From contig OX463813.1 of assembly GCA_949825045.1 (NCBI GenBank), positions 7,068,001 to 7,132,000 on the forward strand: DNA of 64,000 nt, in the 5' to 3' direction. Positions 9,856 to 21,337 of this stretch are shown one piece after another. Each line of letters opens with the position of its first letter. Positions within the stretch are counted from its first letter, which is position 1. The DNA is from Argyresthia goedartella. Taxonomy: Eukaryota; Arthropoda; Insecta; Lepidoptera; Argyresthiidae. The position numbers and the translations under genes were made by a program. Under the pieces are notes generated by a model. That model did not search any database. It saw nothing but the letters and a program-made list of their open reading frames with translations, and was not told the origin of the DNA.

Positions 9856-11150
9856 CAGAGGTTTAGTTTTTTAAGACACACCGCTGTTGCAGCCGCCTCC
9901 TGTCTGATGAAGAGGTGTAGCGGCGGCAGATCTAGTATGGCTTCCAAGGCCGCAGTGGGTGTGGTCCTCATGCATTCCGTTGTTGCCATGCAAGCCAGCC
10001 TCTGGAGTCGTTGTAATTTTGCTTCGACAGTGAATAGTTTGGTTCGGGGCCATCAGACTATCGCGCCGTAGCTTATTATGGGTCTGATGACAGCTGAGTA
10101 AAGGGTGGATTTTGGAGTCAGCCCCCAAGTTTTACCCACCATTCTTCGGCAGTGCCAAAATGTGACTGTTGCTTTATCTATCTTCTTGTTCAGATGGCTG
10201 CTCTAATTTAGCATGCTATCTAGTATTACACCAAGGTTCTTTACCTCAGCAGCAAATTGTTGCTCTGTACCAAACAACCTGGGTGTCCGATAGTTGCCCA
10301 GATTGCGCTTGTTGGTGAACATTACCATTTCCGTCTTGTTTGGGTTGGTTGATAGTTCGTTAGTTGTGCACCAGCGTTCCAGTCCGATCCGCAGTGCAGC
10401 TTGGGAGACATCACATACCGCGCTTGTGACGATTCCACTTGTTAGTATCACTATATCGTCGGCATATCCTACCGTGTTATAGTGTTGTCCGTTCAGTCTG
10501 GTAATGAGGTCATTCGCCACCACGTTCCAAAGCAGTGGCGAGAAGCCACCTCCCTAGGGGCATCCCTTCGCTACCAATGCGTGTTGGGATTCAGCTGAAG
10601 TGAGTTTAATGACTCTCTTACTCAAAATATTACCTATTCGCTCCACCATAACTACGTTTGTTCCGTCTTTTACAAGTGCCTCTGTAATGCTGGTGAATTT
10701 TGTCTTATCGAAGGCTCCTTCAATGTCAATGAAGATTCCTAGGCACATAGACTTACTGTTGATGGCTTCTTAAATTTTGCAAATAACAGAATGAAGAGCT
10801 GATTCAGTAGATTTACCCTGACTGTAGGCGTGCTGATTTTGATGCAAGGGTATGTTTCTCATGGCCTTCTCCCGCAGATCTCTATCACATAGCCTTTCCA
10901 TCGTTTTCAGCAGGAACGAGGTGAGGCTGATTGGTCTATAGGATTTGGGATCTCAGTAATCGCTCTTACCAGGCTTGCGTATGCAAATTACTTTTACCTC
11001 TCTCCAGTGTCTCAGTACAAATTTATGTACCAGACATGCTACCAAGACAGTGTTTAATGCCAGAACTAGTTGGTCTACTCCCCACTTTAACAAAGCCGGG
11101 TAAATTGTGGAGCATTTAATTAGTTCTTTAGTCAAATCTTGTTATTTTCC
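9856..11150 (-). pseudogene. R1-like LINE, reverse transcriptase part, decayed
   Basis: Blocks in minus order: LRHWREVKVICIRKPGKSDY (11135-10953); then QNQHAYSQGKSTESALH; GIFIDIEGAFDKTKF (10748-10554); VANDLITRLNG and VGYADDIVILTSG (10523-10203), the YADD catalytic motif; and LQRLACMATTECMRTTPTAA (to about 9860). These are RT and thumb motifs of R1/I-group LINEs. Frameshifts and stops break it. RNase H remnants at 3890-4401 continue it. It is 5'-truncated, lacking an endonuclease. Confidence 0.82.
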
Positions 11151-11298
11151 TTACAACAATTCCAATCTCAACCTATTTTCTCACATTATTATATTATCAA
11201 TTTATTTTTTCAAGATCGATAACTTGTCTTGTTGCATGATGCCCCTAGGATATCACTAGTCATACAGTTCACCGTCGCAAAATACGGTATATTTTACG

Positions 11299-11380
11299 GA
11301 GTACATGGACAGCACGGGGATTCAAACCCGCTTCTCCTGCGTGAGAAGCGAGCGTGAAACCATAGACCACGGATGTTTCT
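11299..11380 (-). repeat. tRNA-related SINE head, family 3
   Basis: The minus strand reads CGTGGTCTATGG (A-box-like) and GGGTTTGAATCCC (B box), a tRNA-derived RNA polymerase III promoter. A related copy is at 22219-22305. It does not fold as a normal complete tRNA by eye and is taken as a SINE head. Confidence 0.5.
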
Positions 11381-11433
11381 TCCTACCTACTCTTCTAAAA
11401 CGTGATTAAAGATTATAATATAATAATAAGAAT

Positions 11434-11813
11434 ACCTTGGACACTATTTACACACATTGATCTAGCCCCAAACTAGGATTCCCTGTATCTTGGGTACTAG
11501 ACAACGATACACATACTTAGATAACCAAAAAACACAAAATAAACTAACTTATGTACGAATATTAAATTAAATAAAAAATATCCCTCAGATCTCCGCCAGG
11601 CAGTCGAGAGGCAGAGTGCCCAACCTGCTGGCACCATGTATGTATATAATTATTAGTAGCTTTATTACTACACATACTTATATACATAAATATTATACTT
11701 AGATAGATAAACAACCATGACTAGGGTACAAATATTTGCCCCCATCGGGACTCGAACCCAAGACCCTTGGCTTCGTAGGCAGGGTCACTGCCGACTCGGC
11801 CATTCGGGTCGTC
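11434..11813 (-). mobile_element. tRNA-derived SINE (family 1), split by a 150-bp insertion
   Basis: The minus strand begins GACGACCCGAATGGCCGAGT, with an A-box-like GCCGAGTCGGCAGTG and the B-box region GGTTCGAGTCC, and ends in the conserved tail AATAGTGTCCAAGGTATT. At least six copies or fragments occur in the window. This copy is interrupted between 11519 and 11670. Confidence 0.85.
11520..11669. mobile_element. 150-bp insertion inside the SINE with 11-bp target duplication
   Basis: ACACATACTTA occurs at 11509-11519 and again at 11670-11680, flanking a segment absent from every other SINE copy here. An 11-bp duplication fits LINE-driven retroposition. Its content (an AT-rich part, then TCCGCCAGGCAGTCGAGAGG) is not otherwise recognised. 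Confidence 0.6.
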
Positions 11814-11860
11814 ATTCCGGTTGATCTTGCACGACACATAATAAATATGTAAGTACCCAC

Positions 11861-11949
11861 CTTGCAAAACTCCCAAAGTCCACGGAACGGAGGCGATTTG
11901 ATGACCATGTTGTCCATGGTCGGGTCCACCGGCAGATATAGGAAGTGTC
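11861..11949 (-). CDS. Internal exon of MAM-domain host gene
   Basis: The minus strand shows the acceptor TTCGCTTTCAG and the donor GTGGGTAC around 89 coding bases. Entered in phase 1, they read on from the exon at 28880-29489: HFLYLPVDPTMDNMVIKSPP, then FRGLWEFCK. In MAM domains the GPT..D motif is followed by a G-H/Y-F/Y-L-Y strand and a SPP/SP motif, exactly the order obtained by joining the two exons. The exon ends in phase 0. Later exons of the domain, with the remaining cysteines, are not found to the left and probably lie outside the window. Confidence 0.82.
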
Positions 11950-12092
11950 CTGAAAGCGAACATCATTTTAACATCAGAATATGCGGAAAAACCACACTTT
12001 TGAGGAAACTAAACTACCGTAAATAAATCAAAACGTTACAGACGGAACAATCAAATAGAAATCAGCTGATCAGTCGACACGACATCTGTTTT

Positions 12093-12495
12093 AGGGTTCC
12101 GTACCCAAAGGGTGCCAAACGGGACCCTATTACTAAGTCTCCGCTGTCCGTCCGTCCGTCTGTCACCAGGCTGTATATCATGAACCGTGATAGTTAGACG
12201 GATGAAATTTTCACAGATGATGTATTTCTGTTGCCGCTATAAACAAAAATACTTAAAAATAGAATAAAATTATTTTTAAGGGGGATCCCATAAAAAAATA
12301 TATTTCAATACCACATACAAACCCATGAATGCACCTGGTTAGGTGCATGGAGTGTGAAAGTAGCCGCACTAATAACTGTGTAAACAACATTTTGCTATGT
12401 AAATTCCAAACTTTTCACTCCACACCATCCCTACCATTGTACGGTGGTACGGAACCCTTCGCGCGCGAGTTAGACTCGCACTTAACAGTTTTTAA
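12093..12495 (+). repeat. Repeat family A, full copy
   Basis: Starts AGGGTTCCGTACCC and ends with GGTACGGAACCCTTCGCGCG plus tail. It differs from the 3187 copy by scattered substitutions. Confidence 0.85.
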
Positions 12496-12745
12496 AAAAT
12501 CTGTTTTACAGCCCTGGAACAAGTCGTTTTGGGCCACATATGTGTCATTTGACCGTCAAAAATTCAGTCAATCAAATGAATACAACTAACCGTTTCCTTA
12601 CATTTTAAACTGACACCTGGTTACCACTTTTCAAATAGCAATCAGTTGATTGATACTTACGCACGCCAACAGTGGTCCAACTCCAATGTAACAGAGAAAA
12701 AAATTACGTTTGCTAAGTAATCTACAGTAATAAAGAAAGGGAAAT

Positions 12746-12985
12746 ATTAAACTGCATATCAAAAATACTGATTTGCACAGCAAATATCAGGGCAAAATGC
12801 TGCGGTGGCTTAGGTGAAGGGTAAAGGGGGTGAACGAAGCGAAGGTTCGTGTTGGGTTCAACATGTAAGAACAACAAAAAATACTTAAAACATAAACTTG
12901 AGAACACAAAAAAATATTTAAAACATAAAGTGTTTTTGCTGTTCCTTTTTTGCTGTGCAAATCAGTATTTTTGATGTGCGATTAA
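12746..12985 (-). mobile_element. MITE family B, full copy
   Basis: Terminal inverted repeats of about 35 bp: AATCGCACATCAAAAATACT at one end and the near-complement AAACTGCATATCAAAAATAC at the other, both continuing into GATTTGCACAGCAAA. The body is AT-rich with a GGATAAAGGGGGC-type stretch and no ORF. It is a non-autonomous DNA transposon; further copies lie at 15.2, 24.7, 27.1 and 52.9 kb. Confidence 0.85.
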
Positions 12986-13407
12986 ATAATAGCCGTATTG
13001 AATTCACTATAGCCATAAAGACAGACTGGCTGACTGAATCGGTAGTTCACTGCTGGCCCATTATTGGTAATAACTTATTGTTTGTATCTTGCATATAATA
13101 TTAGAATTGGAGAATCTCTCTCTTGTAAATATCTCTTCAATTTCATAGTTTTCAGTAATAGACACGCATATACATATATAGGACAGTTTCAGAGCTATAT
13201 ACAATTTTACATTCAAAATAGTTGTAGTTTGATCTGAACAATCGAGCACCATATTCTCCCTTGTTCCTTGGAGATAACTGTAGTCAGGTAACTGGTTATT
13301 TGTGAAGATTTTTTTCCTTAGAGATAACTAGTTATCTTCAAGGAATTGTTTTGCCTTGCAGAGAACTGTATTTTTTAAGGTGCTACAAATAAAATGTTTT
13401 TTTTTTT
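12986..13407. other. AT-rich spacer, nothing recognised
   Basis: No gene or shared repeat was seen apart from a short GGAGATAACTAGTTATCTTC-like palindromic motif around 13320-13345, which recurs near 14815-14845. Confidence 0.35.
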
Positions 13408-13534
13408 CGAATCCATTTACTCCACCATGAAGTCATAAAGGAAAACGCGATTGGATGTAATTTTCTCGATAGAATTTAAGTACGAAAATACCTCTAAATT
13501 GTTTTATTTTTCCTGTAGTTCTGAAATCAAACTC
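13408..13534 (+). repeat. Repeat family C, left part, interrupted by CR1
   Basis: The stretch from CGAATCCATTTACTCCAC to TGTAGTTCTGAAATC matches 21795-21970. The matching continuation (ATGTATTCGTAAAATCTCCT) appears only at about 14600, after the CR1 insertion, which indicates that CR1 landed inside an older repeat. Confidence 0.6.
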
Positions 13535-14525
13535 AAACTCAAAAGTACTTTATTACTGTAGATATTTACATATACTTAGCAAACGTCATTTTTTGCCTCT
13601 TCTCTACATTGGACCACTGTGGGAGAAGGAGGGCGTAGAAACTCCCACAGATTGATTTTTAGATCTCTTTTAAAAATAGGATGTGCTTAACTAATACAAT
13701 TATGATTTATTTTTATTTAATAAGCTGGAATAAATAATTACAAAATTATTAACAGCAAGGTCTGTGTTGAGCCAGATTAACCCCATACAGTCCTGTCATT
13801 TAAGTAATCTTGAACATTGTAATATCCCTTTTTCGACAAAGTCGCTTTAACATGCTTTTTTTATTGCTCAAATGGCAATTTCAAAATCTCCAGAGGTATC
13901 TTATTGTAGTAGAGAATGCACTGACCCTTGAAAGAATTGCTAACCTTCGCGAGTCTAAAACGGGGCGCACATAGTCTGTGATTATTTCTTAGGTAAACAT
14001 TACAGCTATCGCTAAGTTTGGAAAATGTTGTAAGGTTCTTGCGTACATACATTATATTTTCGAAAATAAATTGACTAGCTACTGTTAGTATGTCAATTTC
14101 TTTAAAAAGCTCTCTTAAGGAGTCTGTTCGTTTTAAATTATAAATTGCTCGAATAGCTCTTTTCTGTAAAATAAAAATCGTTTGAATATCCGCTGCTTTC
14201 CCCCACAACAAGATACCATAGGACATCACACTATGAAAGTAACTAAAATATACTAGCCTAGATGTAGCCACATCCGTGCTTTGTCTGATGTTCCTAACAG
14301 CGTAAGCCGCAGAACTTAATTTACCAGCCAATTTCTCTATGTGGGGTCCCCACTGCAATTTGCTATCAATGGTTATTCCAAGAAACTTCGTATCATTTAC
14401 TAATTCTAACGTGCTGTTGTCTAACACTAAACTGGTCTCAACTTGCCTGACATTTGGAAGTGAGAATTTGATACACTTGGTTTTACCAGCGTTTAACAAT
14501 AAATTATTTTATTATTCAAATCCAA
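13535..14525 (-). pseudogene. CR1 element copy, 5'-truncated
   Basis: A 212-codon frame at 14499-13861 is nearly identical to the C-terminal part of the ORF2 at 56643-59510 (shared CIKFSLPNVRQVETSLVLD, FLGITIDSKLQWGPHI, KTFSKLSDSCNV-like blocks). It begins inside ORF2 and stops early (PFEQ then stop) where the full copy continues. The shared 3' UTR runs to about 13535. This is typical dead-on-arrival LINE truncation. Confidence 0.9.
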
Positions 14526-15171
14526 ATCCAAACTAAAATTCATTTTTAATTTCAATTTCATTGTGTAACTGCGTTCAAAATGTATAATTTTAATGCACAT
14601 TATGTATTCGTAAAATCTCCTTAAAACATTTTTTTACAAAAAAGCGTAGTTTATTTAAAAAAAACAAACTAGTTTAGCGCTACGTAGATTTACGTTATGT
14701 CATTTTTTGCCGAATCCGTCCCTCTCACGCTGCGGGTCTTTCCGCCTGGAGTGACCTTGGACCTTTGGACGGGCGAGTTATCGCCTTAACAGTTGTCTGC
14801 GAAGAAAATCAATTCCTCGGAGGTAATTAGTTATCTCCGAAGAACAAGGGCATATTATTTGTACTCACAATGTAACTATAGATTTCCTGATCTCCATAGT
14901 TGCAATGAAATAAAAAGTGGTATATCACCTGAATGTAGAATCAAATGCATTCACCGCATGACCTTTAAACTATGTAGATAGAAGCGTCCACGCCGTGACC
15001 TTTTAGTATTTGTTGCTTGTGAATTTATTTTCTGCTATTTTCTTCGCGTGGGCATAGCACAGGGGGATGTTTGCCCCGATTATAGTGAAATGGAATTGTT
15101 TATTGCACAGATAACAAACACAGGTGCTGCTTACAAAAATTGAGAGACAGAGTTAGCAAAGGCTAGTACTT
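14526..15171. other. Remainder of repeat family C, then unrecognised spacer
   Basis: Bases about 14575-14660 match 21995-22080 (family C). Beyond, a GC-richer patch at 14705-14780 (CTCTCACGCTGCGGGTCTTT) and AT-rich sequence hold no recognised gene. Confidence 0.35.
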
Positions 15172-15413
15172 AATCGCACATCAAAAATACTGATTTGCAC
15201 AGCAAAAAAGGATCAACAAAAACACCTTTTATGTTTTAAATATTTTATGTGTACTAAAGTTTATGTTTTAAGTATTTTTTGTTGTTCTCACCTAACACGA
15301 AGGATAAAGGGGGCTTCGCTTCTCTCACCCCAGTTACCCTTCACCTAAGCTACCGCAGCATTTTGCCCTGGTATTTGCTGTGCAGATTAGTAATTTTGAT
15401 GTGCAGTTAATTA
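15172..15413 (+). mobile_element. MITE family B, full copy
   Basis: Begins TAATCGCACATCAAAAATAC and ends GATGTGCAGTTAA, inverted ends as in the 12746 copy, with the same GGATAAAGGGGGCTTCGCTT body. Confidence 0.85.
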
Positions 15414-16132
15414 TTTTCCGTTAGCAAATGAGACTTAATGTAATTATCGAGATACAATAAAAATATTATTTAAATGCAGGCGGAACCCAGTCTATTAATT
15501 GGTACCGTCTGCATTTTAATTTAATTTAATTTAACACTGTACCACAGATTACTGAATAGTTACTAACTGTACTGTAATAATTTTGTTGAATCTCAATAAT
15601 TACGTTGAGTTTTATCTGTTTATTTTGTGCATTTTAGTGCACCGCACTCGGGATTTTTTGTATTTTTAATTACGTTACCTATTTATTTCCTGCTTTTTAG
15701 GAGAAAATTAGGAAATATCTTCAAATGCTTATTTTACAACGAATGTATATTATTCATAGCTTGTGCAAGATTTGATTTTATTTTCGTGCTCGACTTTTTG
15801 ATACCCCACTCGAGGATTTTTAACCAGCATAACCGCTTGAATAAGCGCACAAAATCCGCCATTTTTTATTCATTTAACACTCGCGCTATCAAGACGAATC
15901 TAATGACGTAACATATATCAAAAACGGTTCAACCATTGAGTAGTTACGAGGGAGTCCAGGAACAGACATACGTTCAGATCAAATACATAGCCCTCCTTTT
16001 TTCGCCGCGCTGCAGTCAGTAAAACAACTGTATCTCGGTTGTCGAAGTGCCTCTCTCACATTTTACATGTTTAAAGTAGCAAGGCAACATATCTCTCAGT
16101 AGATTGTATGTGGTACTAAAGGTGCAAAAAAA
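15414..16132. other. AT-rich spacer, nothing firmly recognised
   Basis: A 94-codon plus-strand ORF at 15627-15911 has hydrophobic, low-complexity content and no recognisable motif; it is not called. ATTTAATTTAATTTAA at 15518 is simple sequence. Confidence 0.35.
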
Positions 16133-16549
16133 ACCCCGATCAAGTGCGAGTTGGACTCGCGCACGAAGGGTTCCGTACCATTATCTATTAATACGGCAAA
16201 TTAACACGTTTGTTGTATGGGAGCCCCCTTTAAATATTTGTTTTATTTTAATGAATATTCTGTGAACATTTCAAGTGTCTACCTGTTGCCGCTAACAATA
16301 TCGAGCATGTACGAGAAAAAAAAAGTTTGTTGTATGGGAGCCCCCTTAAATCTTTATTTGATTCTGTTTTTTAGTATTTTTTGTTATAGCGGCAACAGAA
16401 ATACATCATCTGTGAAAATTTCAACTGTCTAACTATCACGGTTCATGAGATACAGCCTGGTGACAGACGGACGGACGGACCGACGGACAGACGGAGAGCA
16501 GAGGCTTACTGATAGGGTCTCGTTTGGCAGCCTTCTGGTACGGAACCCT
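16133..16549 (-). repeat. Repeat family A, full copy, inverted
   Basis: The plus strand reads CAAGTGCGAGTTGGACTCGC then GGGTTCCGTACC, and ends GGTACGGAACCCT. The middle carries an internal duplication: TGTTGTATGGGAGCCCCCTT occurs at 16211 and 16329. Confidence 0.85.
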
Positions 16550-16718
16550 GAAAACAAGTAAAATACAAAAAAAAAACATAAAAATAGGTACAAAATATCT
16601 TAATTTAATGCGAAAGAGAACTTCAATTATGTCAAGAATGTACCTGCTTTTGTTTAGCTTTATAGTGAGGTACTGTTAGTATGAATTATTGTGCGGGTAT
16701 TAACTTAAGCCATCTATT

Positions 16719-16830
16719 AGGGTTCAGTTACTGAATGGTGCCAAACAAACGGGACCCTATTACTAAACTAAGCCTCCGCTGTCCGTCTGTCAGTGACAAC
16801 GTCGTAAAAACAATGTGGCGAATAGTTCAT
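16719..16830 (+). repeat. Repeat family A, 3'-truncated remnant
   Basis: AGGGTTCAGTTAC, CGGGACCCTATTACTAAACT and TCCGCTGTCCGTCTGTCA match the first 100 bases of family A, then LINE sequence begins. Confidence 0.7.
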
Positions 16831-18755
16831 ACCGAAACTTGTAAAACTAGAAAGGCTAATGTTGATTTTACCCAAATTATCAAACTTCCGACGGGCCAAA
16901 CTTTCTCATCTAAAAAAACATGTCGTAGATCACCTCAACCTGCAATTTGTTAATACAGCCCGGCTTTGTGGAGCCCCGCACGCCGATGTGTGCACTGCGC
17001 GCACCTCACTGCTGGCTGCGCACGCGCCGACTGACTGCTCGCTGCGGTTCTGCCCATTCACACCGGCCGAACTCTTTCGTATTATTAAAAGAAGGGTAGC
17101 AAACAAACCAACTAAAGATATCTATGATATCTCAATAAGCCTTATTTATAATATCGCCGAATACATATGCAACCCACTCTCTGTGATTTTCAATGGGTGC
17201 ATAAAACTTGGCACTTACCCAAAGTGCATGAAACAAGTAAAAGTGAGCCCATTATACAAGGGTAAGGGTAAAAAAGATGATCCCAGCCACTATCGTCCGA
17301 TCTCGATTATACCAGCGATAGCAAAGATTCTGGAAAAAGGACTCGGCTCCCGTCTCACTGACTATCTCGCGAACACCTCAGCCCTGACGGACCGGCAGTA
17401 TGCTTACCGCTTAAAGCTTTCGATGTTGCAGATCACAATGTGCTGCACATGAAGCTACAGCACTACGGAATTGCCGGACCAGCCTTGGCGTTGCTAACAA
17501 GTTTCATGCGCGAAAGAACGCAGTTCGTAGTCGGAGCGGCGGGCACAGTAAAGTCGGACGGCCTCTCGACAGATATGGGCGTACCACAGGGATCTTCACT
17601 GTCAAACATAGCATTTTCCCTGCTTTTAAACGACTTGCCCAACGCGATTAAGGGAGGTGAAATATTTTTGTTTGCCGATGATGTGGCCGCACTAGTGATT
17701 GCACCGACGACAGCAGAACTAGAAATTCATCTAAATTCAGTAGCCAGCCGGATGTGCCTTTGGTTTCACCAAAATGGTCTTTTATTAAATACGACTAAAA
17801 CACAATTCATCCAATTCGATCTCTCTGGACGTAAAAACCTAACCTAGCTGTCGAAGCGTATGGAATTCCAATTAAACAAGTCCAAACTGCACCATTTCTG
17901 GGCTTTCAGGTGGATCAAGCATTAACGTGGGACGCTCACATAGATAGACTGTGTGGAAAACTGGCTAGCGCATGCTTCGCGCTAAGTCGGCTTTCGTGTA
18001 CGCTACCAGCAGAGTCGATGCGCACGTGCTACTTTGCGACGGTGCACTCGCTGCTGCAGTACGGCGTGGAGCTGTGGGGGCGCGCGGCGCAGTGGCACCG
18101 CGTGTTCGTGTTGCAGAAACGCGCCGTGCGGCTGCTGGCGAGAGTACCGACTGACGAGTCCGCGAAACCGCACTTTAAACATCTCAAAATTCTCACATTA
18201 CCTAGCATTCTCATTTTCCAAGTGGCCATTTATGTGCGTGAGAATATTGACCAATACAAACGACTTGGAGAATCGCATCAATATGAGACACGGAACTCAA
18301 ATAAACTAGCTGGAATCGTGCACAAGCTTGCTAAAACAAGTAAGGCGATCCATGTTATGGGTCCGGTAGTCTACAACAAGTTACCTGAAGCTAACACTGG
18401 TGCACCCAGTGTGCCCATATTCAAAGTAAGACGAAAGGATGGCTTGTCGAGAGGTCCTTTTACAGCTATGATGAATTTATAGAATTAAAATAACTAACCC
18501 TTTTTATTGTGTACAATGATGAAATTAGTGATACTATGTGTATATTGAATTTAATTTAATTTAATATATTGAATTTTAAAAACTGACTTACTATAATTCG
18601 ATTTAATGAAATAATTTCTGTTGACATTTAAACTTTATGAAATGTATATGTGATACATGATATTGATTTTGTAACATCTTAGTGTGACTTGTAATGAATA
18701 TTATCAATAAATGATGTCTATGTCTATGTCTATGTCTATGTCTATGTCTGTTAGT
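16831..18755 (+). pseudogene. CR1/Jockey-group LINE (second type), decayed reverse transcriptase
   Basis: Consecutive plus frames give VKVSPLYKGKGKKDDPSHYR and PISIIPAIAKILEKGL (16859-17452), then after a deletion MLHMKLQHYGIAGPA, MGVPQGSSLSNIAFSLLLND and LFADDVAALV (17440-17847). A stop or frameshift precedes DQALTWDAHIDRLCGKLAS and SLLQYGVELWGRA (17910-18482). The finger block 'TDRQYAYR' joins KLSML with the region normally holding the first catalytic Asp missing, so RT is inactive. It is 5'-truncated and has no endonuclease. GC-rich codons around 17950-18150 contrast with its surroundings. The 3' end is a TATGTC tandem repeat. Confidence 0.85.
18711..18752 (+). repeat. (TATGTC)n tail of the LINE
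   Basis: At least five hexamers lie directly after AATAAATGATGTC; microsatellite tails instead of poly(A) are typical of CR1-related LINEs. Confidence 0.85.
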
Positions 18756-19075
18756 CCGGTCTGTCGTTATAGCGACTTTGTCGAAAAACGGGATACAATG
18801 TTCCAGATTACTTAAATGACGGGACTGTATTGGGTTAATCTAGCTCAACACAGACCTTGCTGTTATCAGTTTTGTAATGATTTATTCCTGCTTATTATAA
18901 TAATTAATATGGTAATATTTGTGTTAGTTCAGCACAAGCAATTTTTAAAAGAGATCTAAAAATCAATCTGTGGGAGTTTCTACGCCCTTCTTCTCCCACA
19001 GTGGTCCAATGTAGAGAAAAGGCAAAAAATTACGTTTGCTACAGTAATACAGGAATTTGGCTTTGACTTTATCTA
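18756..19075 (+). mobile_element. CR1 3'-end fragment
   Basis: GCGACTTTGTCGAAAAACGG, CTTAAATGACGGGACTGTAT and GGGAGTTTCTACGCCCTTCT correspond to the end of ORF2 and the 3' UTR of the 56.4-60.5 kb CR1 element, in inverse orientation. Confidence 0.85.
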
Positions 19076-19710
19076 TCAGTGGGCTCTATCTGGTGAACCG
19101 AAATAGCTGGACAGTTGGAATTTTTACAGAATGTGTACTTCTGTTGCCGCAACAGCAACACATGAACTACACGATCCAACTATAATGTGAAAGTAGCGCT
19201 GTTTAGATGTTTGGATGTTTGTGTGTTTGTGCCTCAATCACGCTAAAACGGGTGAACGGATTTGAATTAAATTAAGCACATAGATAGTTTATGAGCTAGA
19301 TTAACATACAGGATACTTTTATCCGACTGCACCAGAAGGAGGGTAACGTTATCTCGGTAAATGATCAGTCCTAGGAGCACACAGATGAAGTTGCCGGCAT
19401 CAGCTAGTATTTTATAAATTAAAATAAATTAAATACAAGAGATGTTTTGCACAATTGTGCCCACTTTTAGCCGGTTAATTAATACTTAATTTTGCGTGAC
19501 AGGGGCCTAGCCTCCTCGCACATGCCACAGCCATGGAGCAATGACAGGATTTCTCATGACGTTCCTCCATCAACGTTAGAACGTACTTATAATGTACATA
19601 CATATAAGTATTACTTATCTCGTTGGTTAGTACTATAGTTAGCATCAAAATAGATATAAATCATAATTCTTCATTGCACACAAATATTTTACAAGTTACA
19701 TTAAAATAAA
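19076..19710. other. Spacer with probable old dispersed repeats
   Basis: ATTTTTACAGAATGTGTACT near 19116 recalls the core of family A, and ACGGGTGAACGGATTTGAAT at about 19248 is the kind of phrase that recurs in lepidopteran dispersed repeats. No coding content was recognised. Confidence 0.35.
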
Positions 19711-19952
19711 ATACCTTGGCCACTATTTACACACATTGATCTAGCCCCAAACTAGGATTCCCTGTATCTTGGGTACTAGACAACGATACACATACTTATA
19801 TACATAAATATTGTACTAAGATAGATAAACAACCATGACTAGGGTACAAACATCCGTTCTCGTCAAACAAATATTTGCCCCCACCGGGACTCGAACCCGT
19901 GACCCTTGGCTTCGTAGGCAGGGTCACTGCCGACTCGGCCATTTGGGTCGTC
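19711..19952 (-). mobile_element. tRNA-derived SINE (family 1)
   Basis: The minus strand carries GACGACCCAAATGGCCGAGT, a B-box-like GGTTCGAGTCCCGG region and the tail GTGTAAATAGTGGCCAAGGT. It is full length and abuts the mariner element. Confidence 0.88.
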
Positions 19953-19971
19953 AATGTTCAATCAAAATGTA

Positions 19972-21279
19972 CATATTCAGGTCATAAGTTCTGTCACATG
20001 TGCAATATGAAATAATTTAGACATGTTTATTATTTATGTAAACATTTATATAGCAAAATGAACTTAATAAAACATAGATTCTTATGGTAATAAAGTTTAT
20101 TCAAAATGACCCCCGCGATTTTGAATACAGGCTTGTATTCTGCGCGGCCTGTCGTCTATCGCAGCACGAACGAGGTCCATGTCAATATCGGCGGCTGCCT
20201 TAATCAAGGATGCCTTGAGTGACTCCAAATCAGGATGAAGCTTTGAGCAGGCCTTTTCCTCCAAGTGTTGCCATATCTTGTAATCTAACGGACTCAAATC
20301 TGGACTGGAGGAGGGCCAGTCTTCGTGCCGGATGAAGTCGATTTCACGCGCCGCCAGCCAGTCTTGTGTGCTTTTCGCTCTATGAGCTGGCGCAGAATCT
20401 TGTTGGAATACCCAGTGCCTGTTATTAAACATGGTATGAGAAACAGGTTCCACAAGGTTCTTGAGGACTGTATTTTGATACACAACTGCATTCGTTTTTA
20501 CGCCTTTCTCACAAAAATGTACCTCAGTTAAGCCCCAATAAGAGACTCCCAACCAAACCATGAGCGAGGATGGAAAATGACCTCGTTGGACACGCGGAAT
20601 ACGGTTGCTCGCTTCTTCACTGCTGTCTGCGTACACCTTATCATTTTGTTTGTTGTAGCTCTCTTCCACGGTGAAAATTTTTTCATCCGAAAAAGAATTT
20701 CCCGATGCTTTTTTCCCGCGTACCGCTTCAACAAAGCGCGGCATCTCTTCAGTCTCAGGTCCATTAAACGAGCGTCCAAACGATGTCCTGTTTTTCTTCG
20801 ATATGCCCTAAGCCCTAAGTCTTCATTTAACACCCTTTTCACCGTGGTCCTGCTTAACCCCATCTGAAGGGCCAACAGTTTCTGCTTACGTATGGGATTT
20901 CTTTGAATTCGCGACTTCACAGCTTTTATCACTGCTGGAGTCCTAACAGAGCGAGGGCGACCACTTCTTGACCTGTCATCTACACTAGAGTCTTCATTGT
21001 ATCGGTTTATGGTACGATAAACGAATCTTTTGGTTATATTCAAATTTTTCAGTAAGTCGAAAATCTGAATTGGCGCGTAACCGCAACGATGCAATGCAAT
21101 AACTGCGACACGGTCTTCTTTAAGTGTCCACTCCATATTTAAAAATGAGGAAAATTCTAAAAAGTACACATTTTTATTTTCATGAAAAATTCGAAATTCG
21201 AATTTAATAAACTTTTTTGTGGCCAGCGTTCTAAATTCAAAAGTTTTTATTGTGTGACAGAACTTATGACCTGACTGTG
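19972..21279 (-). mobile_element. mariner (DD37D, maT-like) transposon, full length
   Basis: Ends read CATATTCAGGTCATAAGTTC at the left and the complement of CACAGTCAGGTCATAAGTTC at the right, continuing as TGTCACA at both ends. TA flanks both sides (19970-19971 and 21280-21281). The element is 1308 bp and carries one transposase gene on the minus strand, disabled by a frameshift. A truncated relative is at 55748-56397. Confidence 0.92.
20097..21136 (-). pseudogene. mariner DD37D transposase, frameshifted
   Basis: The N-terminal frame starts at ATG 21136 (MEWTLKEDRVAVIALHRCGY) with paired helix-turn-helix regions (GYAPIQIFDLLKNLNITKRF; RSGRPRS hinge; LQMGLSRTTVKRVL). The C-terminal frame (20744-20097) carries the catalytic residues in FSDEKIF, FQQDSAPAHRA and SPDLSPLDYKIW; 37 residues separate the second and third Asp. 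At about 20690 a T-run has five T where the copy at 56.3 kb has six, and the protein leaves frame exactly there (KKHREILF to SDEKIF). Apart from this single-base loss the gene looks intact. Confidence 0.92.
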
Positions 21280-21337
21280 TATATACTAATGCGAGCTTAC
21301 CTCTAAAAAGATATTTCTTCCAGCAAACCAAGACAAA

